Shown here: one piece after another, positions 50,256 to 61,504 of the stretch | Position numbering within the stretch: position 1 is the stretch's first letter | How the letters are laid out: the number at the start of each line of letters is the position of its first letter | Assembly: GCF_001428435.1 (NCBI RefSeq) | Contig: NZ_LMSO01000009.1 | Span: 206,086-270,085 of the forward strand | Direction: 5' to 3' | DNA: 64,000 nt | Source: Arthrobacter sp. Soil782 | Lineage (GTDB): Bacteria; Actinomycetota; Actinomycetes; Actinomycetales; Micrococcaceae | Notes under the pieces: model-generated | What the model saw: the letters and a program-made list of their open reading frames with translations, nothing else | What the model was told of the DNA's origin: nothing | Database searches by the model: none | Made by a program: the position numbers and the translations under genes

Positions 50256-50427
50256 GGCGTTCCTTCAGGTTTCTGGGCAGCACAAAGACAACACGAAAGC
50301 CCGAAATTCACGAAGAATCCCGGGGAGTAGTTCAAGCCTACTCGTATTCGACGTCTGGGCAGGGCGTCTGTGGACGAAGCTCACATAGGATGTACGGGAA
50401 ACCCAACAGACCTACCCCGGAGGATTA

Positions 50428-50925
50428 GTGGCACTCAGCGCCTCAACCACCCTGCCCTACAGCGTCCAGACGGTCACGGACGTGTTCACCGATGAAGCAT
50501 TCCTCAAGCACACCAGTGAGCACGTCGGAGGAGACCTGAAGTCACTGACGGTCGACGGCGACACCTCCGCCGCTTTCACCCTCACCGCTGTGCGCACGCT
50601 GCCCACCACGCGCCTGCCGGACTTCGCCCGTAAGTTCGTCGGCGAGACCATCACTGTGACGCAGACCGAGGACTGGGCCGCACCGCTGGCGGATGGCTCC
50701 CGCGAAGCGAAGGTCACCATGAAGGTCTCCGGCGCCCCCGTAACGGTCGACGCCGTCCAGCGCCTGGTCACAGAGGGCACCTCCACCCGCGTGGACCTCG
50801 ACGGCAACGTGACCTCGTCCATTCCGTTCATGGGCGCCAAGATTGCCGACGCCGCTGAACCGTTCATCGGCAAGGCCCTGAACGTTCAGGCTGCCCAGGC
50901 GAAGAGCTGGCTGGAGAACCGCTGA
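50428..50925 (+). CDS. DUF2505-domain protein
   Basis: A 165-residue protein of the actinobacterial DUF2505 family: ALSASTTLPYSVQTVTDVFT, VGGDLKSLTVDGDTSAAFT and TLPTTRLPDFARKFVGETIT. The fold resembles START/Bet v1 proteins that may bind a hydrophobic ligand, but function is unknown. GTG at 50428 follows GGAGG. A TAGGAT element lies about 35 bp upstream. Its stop overlaps the next ATG by one base (TGATG). Confidence 0.85.
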   Translation: MALSASTTLPYSVQTVTDVFTDEAFLKHTSEHVGGDLKSLTVDGDTSAAFTLTAVRTLPTTRLPDFARKFVGETITVTQTEDWAAPLADGSREAKVTMKVSGAPVTVDAVQRLVTEGTSTRVDLDGNVTSSIPFMGAKIADAAEPFIGKALNVQAAQAKSWLENR

Positions 50926-51146
50926 TGCAACTGCCCCTCGCACTGTCGATTGTCCTGGTAATCGCCGGGCTCTGGACGCTTATTGTCTGGCCCCCGTTCC
51001 TTCGCCGGGTGTTCAAGGATCCCCGCTCGAAGGATGAGAACGGCGCTCCCACCCGCTTCCTCAAGGTTCACTTCATGCTGGTGACCACCTCGATGATCCT
51101 GGGCGCAGCAACCCTGGTGATCGGAATCCGCACGCTGGCAGCCTGA
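50925..51146 (+). CDS. Small membrane protein, SCO4848 type
   Basis: A 73-residue protein with two hydrophobic helices: MQLPLALSIVLVIAGLWTLI near the start and a second at about residues 52-70. The middle has RVFKDPRSKDENGAPTRFLK, matching the SCO4848-family membrane proteins of Actinobacteria. It is coupled to DUF2505 (TGATG) and may be co-transcribed with the two-component genes downstream. Function is unknown. Confidence 0.8.
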   Translation: MQLPLALSIVLVIAGLWTLIVWPPFLRRVFKDPRSKDENGAPTRFLKVHFMLVTTSMILGAATLVIGIRTLAA

Positions 51147-51155
51147 GTAACCCGC

Positions 51156-52637
51156 ATGGCACGATTAGCGGCACCAGAACTTGGTCCTACGCGCACCTTC
51201 ATGGGGTTCGTTCTGGCGCTCGTACTTCCCCCGCTCCTAGAGTGGGGAATGTTCGCGGCAGGGACCGATTTTCTTGCCGTCGACGTCCTTCTCCAGCTCG
51301 CCGGCGTGGTGGCAGTCGCCTTGGTGGGCGGGTTGTGGCCTGCGTTGCTCGGTGCGCTGTGGAGCAGCCTCATCCTCAATTACTACTCCACAGAACCGTT
51401 TGGCTCCTTGGAGATCGCCGATGCCGAGAACCTGCTCACCCTTCTCATTTTTGTGGCGGTGGCTGTGGCAGTGTCTCTGGTCGTCGGACTCGCTGCCCGG
51501 CGGTCCCTGGAAGCCGCGAATGCATCCGCTGATGCCGCAACCCTCGGTGAACTTGCGCGTGGCGTGCTGGCAGCAGAGGACACCATGCAGGGTTTTCTTC
51601 ACCATGTGCGCACCCACTTCGGGATGGCCGGTGTGGCACTGTATGCCTGCGGTACTGCAGACGACCCGCACCGCTCCGCCGGGCCACTGAAGCGGGACTT
51701 GCTTGCTTCGGATGGCAAGCTTGCCGCCACGGCAGCTCCCGACGGCGCTCCACCGGGGGCCACGACACCGAGGGACGGTGACGCCAGTACTGAGGTGCCG
51801 GGCGGTCTGTTGCTGGTGCTGCACGGGCGCCCGTTGAGCTCACGGGAACAAAGGCTGCTTGATGCCTTCGGGTCCCAGCTGGCGGCGCTCCGGCAACGGC
51901 AGGAGTTGGTTGCCAGCACCGAAGAGAACCACCGGTTGGCCGAAGGAAATGTCATGCGGACCGCCATCCTCCGGGCAGTTTCCCACGACCTGCGCACGCC
52001 CCTGGCCGGCATCAAACTGGCAGTAACCAGTCTCCGCCAGCAGGGCATCGCGTTCACACCGGCAGACGAAGCCGAGCTACTCGGCACCATCGAAACCTCA
52101 TCCGACCGGTTGGCGTCGCTCATCGGTAACCTGCTCGATATGTCCCGGCTGACCGGTGACGCTGTCACCGCACATCTGGGCCCCGTGCACTGGTCCGATG
52201 TGATTGCCGCCGCGCTGCAGAGCGTACCCTCCGACAACGTGCGGATCCTGCTGTCTCCGAACACTCCCGCCGTACAGGCAGACTTCGGAATGCTCGAACG
52301 CGTCATCGCCAATATCGCTGAGAACGCGCACAAATATGCAGGAGATTCGGACATCCTGCTCACCGCAACTGTCTCCGGCACAATCAAAGACTTCCCCGCC
52401 AGCGAACTCCGCATCCGTGACCACGGAAGCGGCGTCGACCAGGACGGGACCGAGCGCATGTTCCAGCCGTTCCAACGCCTCAATGATGCCGGGCGGGGCA
52501 CCGGAGTGGGACTGGGTCTGGCCGTAGCGCGCGGGTTCATGGAGGTGATGGGTGGAGAACTTCTTGCCGAGCCCGCACCCGGCGGCGGGCTCACCATGGT
52601 GATACGGCTCCCACTGTCAACAGGAGTACGACCATGA
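51156..52637 (+). CDS. KdpD-like sensor histidine kinase lacking the KdpD N-terminal domain
   Basis: A 493-residue kinase. The first about 115 residues hold four helices of the DUF4118 membrane module found in KdpD (VLPPLLEWGM; LLQLAGVVAVALVGGLWPAL). The roughly 370-residue cytosolic N-terminus of classical KdpD is missing. The kinase region has AVSHDLRTPLAGIKL with H277, an N-box AENAHKYA and HATPase G-boxes (RDHGSGV; GVGLGLAVARGFM). It overlaps the response regulator gene (ATGA). It probably senses potassium or osmotic conditions given the transporters that follow. Confidence 0.9.
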   Translation: MARLAAPELGPTRTFMGFVLALVLPPLLEWGMFAAGTDFLAVDVLLQLAGVVAVALVGGLWPALLGALWSSLILNYYSTEPFGSLEIADAENLLTLLIFVAVAVAVSLVVGLAARRSLEAANASADAATLGELARGVLAAEDTMQGFLHHVRTHFGMAGVALYACGTADDPHRSAGPLKRDLLASDGKLAATAAPDGAPPGATTPRDGDASTEVPGGLLLVLHGRPLSSREQRLLDAFGSQLAALRQRQELVASTEENHRLAEGNVMRTAILRAVSHDLRTPLAGIKLAVTSLRQQGIAFTPADEAELLGTIETSSDRLASLIGNLLDMSRLTGDAVTAHLGPVHWSDVIAAALQSVPSDNVRILLSPNTPAVQADFGMLERVIANIAENAHKYAGDSDILLTATVSGTIKDFPASELRIRDHGSGVDQDGTERMFQPFQRLNDAGRGTGVGLGLAVARGFMEVMGGELLAEPAPGGGLTMVIRLPLSTGVRP

Positions 52638-53308
52638 TTACGGTGCTGATCGTTGATGATGAACCACAACTGCTGCGGGCTCTTCAAATCAACCTGCGTA
52701 CCCATGGTTACCGCCCGGTGACAGCCACCAACGGCGCAGCGGCGCTTGCGGCAGCGTCCGAGCACCGCCCGGACCTGGTCGTTCTCGATCTCGGGCTTCC
52801 CGATATGGACGGTGTGCAGGTCATCACGGGTCTGCGCAGCTGGACCCAGGTTCCAATCATCGTTCTCTCCGCACGTCATGGAGCGGAAGACAAAGTCGAG
52901 GCCCTGGATGCCGGCGCCGACGACTATGTGACGAAACCCTTCGGCCTCGAGGAACTGCTCGCACGCCTGCGGGCCGCTGAACGAAGATTCGTCGCAGCGC
53001 CGGAGACACCCGTGGTCACCACAGAGGATTTCCGATTGGACATCGCGCTCAGAAAGGCTGAGCGCCACGGCGAACCGGTCCGCCTGACCCCCACAGAATG
53101 GAAGATCCTGGAGTTGCTGGTCCGCAATCCGGGCCAGCTGGTCGGTCAGCAGAAGCTACTGCTGGACGTGTGGGGACCCGCGTACGCCCGCGAAGCACAG
53201 TACCTGCGGGTGTACTTGAACCAGCTCAGGCGCAAGCTTGAACCGGATCCAACCCAGCCCCGCTACTTCATCACCGAAAGCGGAATGGGATATCGGTTCG
53301 AACCCTGA
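52634..53308 (+). CDS. OmpR/KdpE-type response regulator
   Basis: A 224-residue response regulator. The receiver has VDDEPQ, D52 as the phospho-acceptor (VVLDLGLPDMDG) and K102-type YVTKPFG. The winged helix ends with LRRKLEPDPTQPRYF and GMGYRFEP, close to KdpE. The target is probably the adjacent permease and trkH genes, whose upstream regions share a TAAAG direct repeat; direct binding is inference. Confidence 0.92.
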   Translation: MITVLIVDDEPQLLRALQINLRTHGYRPVTATNGAAALAAASEHRPDLVVLDLGLPDMDGVQVITGLRSWTQVPIIVLSARHGAEDKVEALDAGADDYVTKPFGLEELLARLRAAERRFVAAPETPVVTTEDFRLDIALRKAERHGEPVRLTPTEWKILELLVRNPGQLVGQQKLLLDVWGPAYAREAQYLRVYLNQLRRKLEPDPTQPRYFITESGMGYRFEP

Positions 53309-53314
53309 ACAGGC

Positions 53315-53333
53315 GTAAAGGAAGCATAAAGAA
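53315..53333 (+). promoter_or_regulatory. TAAAG direct repeat upstream of the APC permease
   Basis: TAAAG at 53316-53320 and again at 53327-53331, 11 bp apart. The same 11-bp arrangement (TAAAG, TTAAG) is found upstream of trkH at 55365-55383. Eleven-bp direct half-sites are typical of OmpR-family regulators, so the KdpE-like protein is the natural candidate. Confidence 0.5.
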
Positions 53334-53359
53334 CCGGGACCACTCACGGGGCCCAGGCG

Positions 53360-53365
53360 TACGTT
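53360..53365 (+). promoter_or_regulatory. -10 element of a leaderless promoter (APC permease)
   Basis: TACGTT ends 6 nt before the GTG at 53372 with no Shine-Dalgarno between. Confidence 0.45.
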
Positions 53366-53371
53366 GAGCTC

Positions 53372-55324
53372 GTGAGCGCAACCGTAGATCATCTTGTCCA
53401 TTCCCGCCGTGCCCGCCGGCTCGGGCATTGGTTGCTGGATGACGAGAACCAGCGCAAGCGCAAGCGCCCCATCAAGCCCGGCAGGAGTTCCACCGTCCGG
53501 CCGTGGTGGAAGGTGATGTGCCTGACCGGCGTCGACTACTTCTCGACCCTCGGATACCAACCGGCCATCGCTGCTGCCGCGGCGGGTGCACTCGCTCCGA
53601 TCGCCACCCTGATCCTCGTCGCTGTCACCCTCTTCGGTGCGCTCCCGATTTACAAGCGGGTCGCGCGGGAAAGCCCCCACGGTGAAGGGTCCATCGCGAT
53701 GCTCGAGAAGCTCCTGCCGAAATGGAAGGGCAAAATCTTCGTGCTCGTCCTACTGGGCTTCGCCGCGACCAGTTTCACCATCACCATCACGCTCTCCGCC
53801 GCTGACGCCACCGCCCACCTCATCGAGAACCCCTTCGCTCCGTCCTGGCTACACGGCCAGGAAGTAGCCATCACCCTGGTATTCCTGCTGCTTCTCGCCG
53901 TCGTCTTCTTTCGGGGTTTTCGGGAGGCAATCGGCATCGCTGTCGCCCTCGTGGCGGTTTTCCTCGCCCTGAACCTTGTCGCGGTGCTGGTAGCCGCTGC
54001 GGAAATCTTCGCCGACCCGCAACCGATCACCGACTGGTGGACCGTGCTGACAGCCCAGCACAGCAACCCGCTGGCGATGATCGGCGTCGCGCTGCTCGTT
54101 TTCCCTCGACTCGCGCTCGGGCTCTCAGGGTTTGAAACCGGCGTCGTCGTCATGCCACAGATCAAGGGAGCACCCGGAGACACACCAGAACGCCCGGAGG
54201 GGCGGATCATCGGTGCGCAGAAGCTGCTGACCGCAGCGGCAGTGATCATGAGCGGTTTTCTGATCGCGTCGAGTTTCGTGACGACCCTACTGATCCCCGC
54301 AGCCGAGTTCCAGGAAGGCGGCGAAGCCAGCGGCCGCGCATTGGCGTATTTGGCCCACAAGTATCTTGGTGAGGGTTTTGGGACGCTCTACGATGTCAGC
54401 ACCATCGCCATCCTCTGGTTCGCGGGCGCCTCCGCCATGACCGGACTGCTCAACCTTGTACCCCGGTACCTGCCCCGCTACGGCATGGCACCCACCTGGG
54501 CTCGCGCCGTTCGGCCCATGGTGATGGTATTCACCGCCGTTGCCGCAGTCGTAACCATTGCCTTCAAGGCCGACGTCAGCGCCCAGGGCGGCGCCTACGC
54601 GACCGGTGTACTGGTCCTCATCACATCGGCAGCGGTGGCCGTCACGCTCTCGGCCCGCCGGCGCGGTCAGAATACCGCCGCGCTGGGATTCAGCGTCATC
54701 TCATTGATTCTGATCTGGACCACGCTCGCCAACATCTGGGACCGGCCAGATGGCGCAGGCATCGCAGCCCTGTTCATCCTCGGCATTATTTTGGTGTCCT
54801 TCATATCGAGGGCGCGGCGCGCATTCGAACTGCGTGCGACGTCCATCACGCTCGACGACGAAGCACTGGGCTTCGTTGCGGCGCAGGACGCCGGGGAGAT
54901 TGTGTTGATTGCACATGACCCCGAGCGGCTGAGTGCTGCGGCATACCGTCGAAAGCTCGAGCATGCCTGCAGCGTCAGTCACCTTGCCCCTGCGGACAAG
55001 CCGGTGTTCATCGAGGTGATCGTGGATGACTCATCGGATTTCGAAACACATCTGCTCGTACGTGGTGTTACCCGCCACGGCTTCCGGATCCTTGAGGTCC
55101 ACAGCTCGAACGTGCCGAACACCATCGCCGCTGTGATGCTCCACATCCGTGACATCACAGGGCTCATGCCGCACGTGTACTTCCGCTGGACCGAGGGGGA
55201 CCCGCTGGTCAACCTCTTCAAGTTCCTCATCACCGGCGAAGGCGAAATAGCACCGGTGACCCGGGAAGTCCTTCGCGAAGCCGAACCGGACATCACCCAA
55301 CGGCCCTGGGTGCATGTGGGCTGA
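53372..55324 (+). CDS. APC-superfamily permease, probable K+ or amino-acid transporter
   Basis: A 650-residue membrane protein with about 12 helices. The N-terminus is basic ([14 protein letters not shown]); the first helix region [18 protein letters not shown] and [20 protein letters not shown] are APC-like. A cytosolic C-terminal domain of about 160 residues follows ([20 protein letters not shown]). Its place between a KdpDE-like system and TrkH suggests KimA-like potassium uptake, but APC paralogues also carry amino acids, so the substrate is uncertain. The GTG start seems leaderless. A TAAAG direct repeat lies 39-57 bp upstream. Confidence 0.8.
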   Translation: MSATVDHLVHSRRARRLGHWLLDDENQRKRKRPIKPGRSSTVRPWWKVMCLTGVDYFSTLGYQPAIAAAAAGALAPIATLILVAVTLFGALPIYKRVARESPHGEGSIAMLEKLLPKWKGKIFVLVLLGFAATSFTITITLSAADATAHLIENPFAPSWLHGQEVAITLVFLLLLAVVFFRGFREAIGIAVALVAVFLALNLVAVLVAAAEIFADPQPITDWWTVLTAQHSNPLAMIGVALLVFPRLALGLSGFETGVVVMPQIKGAPGDTPERPEGRIIGAQKLLTAAAVIMSGFLIASSFVTTLLIPAAEFQEGGEASGRALAYLAHKYLGEGFGTLYDVSTIAILWFAGASAMTGLLNLVPRYLPRYGMAPTWARAVRPMVMVFTAVAAVVTIAFKADVSAQGGAYATGVLVLITSAAVAVTLSARRRGQNTAALGFSVISLILIWTTLANIWDRPDGAGIAALFILGIILVSFISRARRAFELRATSITLDDEALGFVAAQDAGEIVLIAHDPERLSAAAYRRKLEHACSVSHLAPADKPVFIEVIVDDSSDFETHLLVRGVTRHGFRILEVHSSNVPNTIAAVMLHIRDITGLMPHVYFRWTEGDPLVNLFKFLITGEGEIAPVTREVLREAEPDITQRPWVHVG

Positions 55325-55364
55325 CCTGGGAATCCAACCCTCGTGGCCGTCAACATATCCGGCC

Positions 55365-55383
55365 GTAAAGAATCCGTTAAGAC
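55365..55383 (+). promoter_or_regulatory. TAAAG/TTAAG direct repeat upstream of trkH
   Basis: TAAAG (55366-55370) and TTAAG (55377-55381) are spaced 11 bp, as at 53315-53333. The two 20-bp sites agree at 14 of 20 positions. It lies about 95 bp upstream of the TrkH start. Confidence 0.5.
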
Positions 55384-55474
55384 CGGCCAGTTACCGGTGA
55401 TGTGCCACATAGCGTGAACTTTTGGGAAGCCTGTCGAATCGTGGCAGGGAGTCGAGCGACGGGGTCTTCAGCTG

Positions 55475-56833
55475 TTGGCTGTCATTAAGGTGAAGAACGG
55501 GATCAAGCTCGAAGCGATCAGCCCTGTCCGGTTGGTACCGCTGGCTTTCCTGACCGCGATTCTGGTCGGCGCCGGCTTGCTGATGCTTCCGCTCTCACGC
55601 ACCCCGGGCAGCGATGAAGTGGTCATGCCGGCCCTCTTCACAGCCGTCTCCGCTGTGTGCGTCACCGGATTGATCACCGTGGACACTGCCACCTTCTGGA
55701 CCCCGTTCGGCCAGACCGTGATCCTGGCCCTGATCCAGGTCGGCGGGTTAGGCATCATGACCCTCGCCACCCTCCTGGCACTACTCGTTCGCAAAAGTCT
55801 CGGTCTGCGCTCCCAACTCATCGCGCAATCCGAAAGCCACACCCTCAACCTCGGCGACGTCAGAGGAGTCCTGCTCCGGGTAGCGAAGATCATGCTGGTA
55901 TTCGAAGCCGCGACCGCGATACTCCTTACCGCTCGCTTCTGGTTCGAGTACGACGACGACCTGCCCACCGCTGCCTGGCACGGCGTCTTCCACTCAATCT
56001 CGGCGTTCAACAACGCCGGGTTCTCACTCTTCAGCGACAACCTGATCCCTTTCGTCACCGACCCGTGGATCATCGTTCCCATCTGCATCGCCGTCATTAC
56101 CGGCGGCATCGGTTTCCCCGTCATCATCGAACTGCTCCGCGGCCGCACTTTCCACAAGGGCTGGACTATGCACGTCCGCCTCACCGTCTACGGCACCCTC
56201 GTTCTGCTCACCCTCGGGATCGGGCTCTTCGCCTTTTTCGAATGGGACCGCGCCGAAACCCTAGGGCCCCTCTCCACCGGCGGCCGGATGGTCGCCTCGC
56301 TAGCCGGCGGCGTGTTTCCCCGCACGGCTGGTTTCAACAGCATCAACTACGGCGACGCAGCGCCGGAAACACTGCTCATCACCAACATCCTGATGTTCAT
56401 CGGGGGCGGCAGCGCAGGGACCGCGGGAGGCATCAAGATCACCACTTTCCTCGTCCTGGCCTTCGCGATCTGGAACGAAGTACGCGGCCGCGAACAGGTC
56501 ACCATCGGCCACCGCTCCATCAGCTCCTCCGTGCAACGCCAGGCCCTATCCGTAGCCCTCCTGGGCATCGCCGCCGTGATGCTCGGAACCGTCCTCCTGC
56601 TCGTCTTCACCGACTACGGTTTGGAACAAGTGCTCTTCGAGGCGATCTCCGCTTTCGCCACCGTCGGACTCAGCACCGGCATCACCTACGAACTACCCGC
56701 CAGCGCCGAACTCATCCTCATGGCACTGATGTTCATCGGCCGCATCGGCACCATCACCGTCGCAGCCGCCCTCGCCCTTATCTCCCGGCCCATCCTCTAC
56801 AAACTACCGCAGGAACGCCCCATCATCGGGTAA
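55475..56833 (+). CDS. trkH: TrkH-family potassium uptake protein
   Basis: A 452-residue channel-like subunit (Ktr/Trk). The four pore-loop filters are recognisable: AVCVTGLITV, SAFNNAGFSLF, FPRTAGFNSI and FATVGLSTGI. About eight to ten membrane helices surround them. Start codon is uncertain: TTG at 55475 or GTG at 55490; neither has a strong Shine-Dalgarno. The usual regulatory partner TrkA/KtrA is not encoded in the next positions, where nhaA follows instead, so it must be supplied elsewhere. Confidence 0.9.
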   Translation: MAVIKVKNGIKLEAISPVRLVPLAFLTAILVGAGLLMLPLSRTPGSDEVVMPALFTAVSAVCVTGLITVDTATFWTPFGQTVILALIQVGGLGIMTLATLLALLVRKSLGLRSQLIAQSESHTLNLGDVRGVLLRVAKIMLVFEAATAILLTARFWFEYDDDLPTAAWHGVFHSISAFNNAGFSLFSDNLIPFVTDPWIIVPICIAVITGGIGFPVIIELLRGRTFHKGWTMHVRLTVYGTLVLLTLGIGLFAFFEWDRAETLGPLSTGGRMVASLAGGVFPRTAGFNSINYGDAAPETLLITNILMFIGGGSAGTAGGIKITTFLVLAFAIWNEVRGREQVTIGHRSISSSVQRQALSVALLGIAAVMLGTVLLLVFTDYGLEQVLFEAISAFATVGLSTGITYELPASAELILMALMFIGRIGTITVAAALALISRPILYKLPQERPIIG

Positions 56834-56960
56834 CTACGCCCCTCACGTGACCGGCCGAGTAACGTGCGTCACCCCGAGCGGCCTCCCCTGCTAGGGTTTT
56901 AGAAGGTGCGCCGGGAAGTCTGGTCGGCAATAATTTCTTCCTGCCCTGAAGGAGCCGCTC

Positions 56961-58307
56961 GTGTCGAGTTCTCATCCCCGGAACGTCCTCGGACGGTCCA
57001 GTTATCCAGAACACCTCCGGATCGGCGAGATCCTCCGGAAGGAAACGGTCGGCGGCATTCTGCTGATCATCTCCGCGGCACTCGCACTCGTCTGGGCCAA
57101 CTCGCCCTTCGCGGACAGCTACTTTGCGCTCCGGGACTTCGAGTTCGGCTACGAGCCGTGGCACCTGAAGCTTTCGGTGGGAGATTGGGCCGCTGACGGA
57201 CTGCTGGCCATCTTCTTCTTCCTGGTGGGGCTCGAGCTCAAACGCGAGTTCGTGGCCGGCGACCTGCGGAACCCCGCACGCGCCATTGTTCCGGTTGCAG
57301 CCGCTGCCGGCGGCGTGATTGTTCCGGCGCTGATCTACGTTCTTGTGAACCTCGGCTCGCCTGAGACTGTGCGGGGCTGGGCTATCCCCACCGCGACGGA
57401 CATCGCGTTTGCGGTGGCCGTTCTCGCCGTCATCAGTTCCCACCTGCCGAGCGCCCTGCGCATCTTCCTGCTGACCTTGGCGGTGGTGGATGACCTGATT
57501 GCCATCGCCATCATCGCCTTCTTCTACACGGAAGAGGTGGATTTCACGTTCCTGCTGCTGACGCTGATCCCGCTGGCGCTGTTCGCGTTCCTCGCGCAGA
57601 AGAACCCCAAGTTTTTCGGGAAGAACACGTCGGCGGCCTGGTTCATCCTCCTGCCGATCGGTTTTGTCACCTGGGCGCTGATGCACGCATCGGGTGTCCA
57701 TGCCACAGTGGCCGGCGTGCTGCTCGGATTCATGGTTCCGGTACTGCGCATCGGAAAGGGCGGCAAGTCCGTGTTGCCCCGGCCAAACAAGCCTGGTCTC
57801 GCGGAGACCTTTGAGCACCGCTTCCGCCCGCTCTCCGCAGGCATTGCCGTGCCGATTTTTGCGTTCTTCTCCGCCGGTGTGGCAATTGGCGGCGTCGACG
57901 GGTTCGTCAACGCGCTCGGAGATCCGGTCACCCTGGGAATCATCCTGGGCCTGGTCCTGGGCAAGCCCATCGGCATCCTGCTGACCACGTGGACAATCAC
58001 CAAGACCACCAAGGCGACCCTTGACCCCGATTTGAGGTGGGTGGATCTCCTCGGCGTCGGCATCCTCGCGGGAGTCGGATTCACCGTCTCGCTCCTGGTC
58101 AATGACCTCAGCTTCGCTCAGGGGTCGGAGCCGAACGACAACGCCAAGGTCGCCATCCTGACCGCGTCGCTCACTGCCGCGCTGCTCGCTACCGCTCTCC
58201 TGCGCTCCCGTAACAAGCGCTACCGCAGGATCGAAGAGGCGGAGAAGGTAGACGCGGACGACGACGGCATCCCCGATCTCTTCGAAGACAACCCTCCGCG
58301 CCGCTAA
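56961..58307 (+). CDS. nhaA: Na+/H+ antiporter NhaA
   Basis: A 448-residue electrogenic antiporter exchanging Na+ for H+. It starts with GTG at 56961 after GAAGGAG. The NhaA core has [37 protein letters not shown] (D of the ion site), [20 protein letters not shown] (paired aspartates) and [20 protein letters not shown]. The tail has a Ca-loop-like [15 protein letters not shown]. It closes the cation block behind trkH, and is convergent with sufU. Confidence 0.95.
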   Translation: MSSSHPRNVLGRSSYPEHLRIGEILRKETVGGILLIISAALALVWANSPFADSYFALRDFEFGYEPWHLKLSVGDWAADGLLAIFFFLVGLELKREFVAGDLRNPARAIVPVAAAAGGVIVPALIYVLVNLGSPETVRGWAIPTATDIAFAVAVLAVISSHLPSALRIFLLTLAVVDDLIAIAIIAFFYTEEVDFTFLLLTLIPLALFAFLAQKNPKFFGKNTSAAWFILLPIGFVTWALMHASGVHATVAGVLLGFMVPVLRIGKGGKSVLPRPNKPGLAETFEHRFRPLSAGIAVPIFAFFSAGVAIGGVDGFVNALGDPVTLGIILGLVLGKPIGILLTTWTITKTTKATLDPDLRWVDLLGVGILAGVGFTVSLLVNDLSFAQGSEPNDNAKVAILTASLTAALLATALLRSRNKRYRRIEEAEKVDADDDGIPDLFEDNPPRR

Positions 58308-58359
58308 CGCTGATTCTGCCGCTCACGGCGCTGCGCCGCTCACCCGCATGCGGGCCGGG

Positions 58360-60224
<1,865 letters not shown>

Positions 60225-60258
60225 TCAGTCTACTGCCGGCGGGTTGGTGCGGGCCCGT

Positions 60259-61161
60259 TCACTGCCGGCTGGACCTGAGGTCGGTGAAGGTCTGTCCGTT
60301 GTCGTTGGATACCTGCACGCTGTCGCTGGTTGCAACCCAGATGCGCTGGGTCGAGCCGTCGATGACCTGCGTGGCAATGGCTGACGCCTCGCCCTCAACG
60401 CTCCCCTGCGCCACCCAGCTCACGCCGCCGTCACTGCTCGTGTAGACGCGGCCGTCGGGTCCGATTCCGGCCGCCTTCTCCTCAGACAGTGCCGTGAACA
60501 CCAGCAGAGGGGCATGACCCACAGCGGCCCAGGAAGCGCCGCCGTCTGCGGAACGTTGGAGGCCCTTCTCCGTGGTGGCGAGGACAATGCTGCCCCGCGG
60601 CGATCCGGCGAGATGATGGGTGGGGAACTGCTCCGCCGCAGCTTCCCACTCTGTGCCGTCATCGGTGATCTTGAGTTGGCCATCGAACCCGACGATGCCG
60701 CCGTGGGTCGCGGCGAGCGCATGGAAATCGGATTCCCCCTGCAGGGACAGCGGTTCCCAGGTACGGCCACCATCGGTGGATCGGATCAATCCCACAGGGT
60801 CCGGCAGGCCAGAGCCTGGGCCGGGATGGCCGGACGCATAGAACTCGTCGGTGGCCGCAGCAGTGAAACCCATCAGGTCAATAGTGGGCCCGATCTTCAC
60901 CGCCGGCGAAGCGGAGACATCAAACAATCCGTCGTGGGTAGCCAGGAGCACCCGGTTGGTGGCCGGGTCCACGCTCATCCCGTGGATGTGAGCGGCGGGA
61001 TAGTCAGACGCACCGGCAGTCGCATTCTCTGAGGGGCCGGCCCCGGCACAGCCAGTGAGCACAAGCAGTACGACGGCGATAGCAGCCGAGCCCGATGCCC
61101 ACCGCGAGCGCGGTGCATGTGAGTGGGAGCTGACGACGGCGTGTGGGAACCCAAGACGCAT
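60259..61161 (-). CDS. BNR-repeat (F510_1955-type) lipoprotein
   Basis: ATG at 61161 gives 300 residues; in-frame upstream codons lack a Shine-Dalgarno. The leader ends in a lipobox (VLTGC). The mature protein has HIHGMSVDPATNRVLLATHDG and repeated Asp-box (BNR) units: STDGGRTW, SADGGASW, SSDGGVSW and SNDNGQTF, making a beta-propeller. It resembles the F510_1955 family, sometimes annotated as a glycosyl hydrolase; enzymatic activity is not shown. It is divergent from the c-di-GMP riboswitch gene. Confidence 0.8.
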   Translation of the reverse strand: MRLGFPHAVVSSHSHAPRSRWASGSAAIAVVLLVLTGCAGAGPSENATAGASDYPAAHIHGMSVDPATNRVLLATHDGLFDVSASPAVKIGPTIDLMGFTAAATDEFYASGHPGPGSGLPDPVGLIRSTDGGRTWEPLSLQGESDFHALAATHGGIVGFDGQLKITDDGTEWEAAAEQFPTHHLAGSPRGSIVLATTEKGLQRSADGGASWAAVGHAPLLVFTALSEEKAAGIGPDGRVYTSSDGGVSWVAQGSVEGEASAIATQVIDGSTQRIWVATSDSVQVSNDNGQTFTDLRSSRQ

Positions 61162-61415
61162 TCTGACTCTGATGTTGCCGCCCACCCTTTTTGGTCTTCG
61201 TTTCCGGTTCCAATCGTACGAACGTCCGCCGCCCTCCTCCAATTCAGCGCCGGCAGCACTTGCGATGCCTATCGATACCGCCGGCTCCCCTTGGCAGAAC
61301 TTGTGATTTTCCTGCGGGATAGCTGGCTTTTATCGGCATCCTTCCCTGCGATTGACCTTCCATAATCGAAGAGCCGCTGATTCCAGCGGTAGAGCGCATG
61401 GGTCAACAGCTCATC
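61162..61415. other. Gap between the BNR lipoprotein and the riboswitch
   Basis: About 250 bp of divergent promoter space. I see no gene or clear -35/-10 pair; a CATAAT-like element lies near 61361-61366 and may be the -10 for the riboswitch transcript. The riboswitch and its gene follow on the plus strand. Confidence 0.4.
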
Positions 61416-61490
61416 GATAACGGCACACCCGGTGCAAGCCGGGGTCGCAAAGCCACGGGGCCCCAGGGGTCAGCCGGGCTACCGAACAGC
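61416..61490 (+). ncRNA. Cyclic di-GMP-I (GEMM) riboswitch
   Basis: The aptamer core matches GEMM-I: GGCACACCCGG, a P2 hairpin (CCCGG TGCAAG CCGGG), then GGGTCGCAAAGCCACGGGG, and the closing CAGCCGGGCTACCGA. The family consensus reads GGGACGCAAAGCC, so one base differs (T for A). It ends 18 nt before the ATG at 61505, and GGAG (61494-61497) lies just beyond, so ligand binding could control Shine-Dalgarno access or transcript folding. It links the secreted GH16 protein to c-di-GMP. Confidence 0.82.
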
Positions 61491-61504
61491 GTGGAGCCTC
61501 AGCT

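Noticed and set aside
53309-53371. c-di-AMP (ydaO-type) riboswitch ahead of the APC permease
   Set aside because: The gap is only 63 bp, too short for that aptamer, and the start appears leaderless.
58343-58354. CCCGCATGCGGG palindrome between nhaA and sufU
   Set aside because: Short palindromes of this GC composition are expected by chance; no T-run or conserved position supports a terminator.
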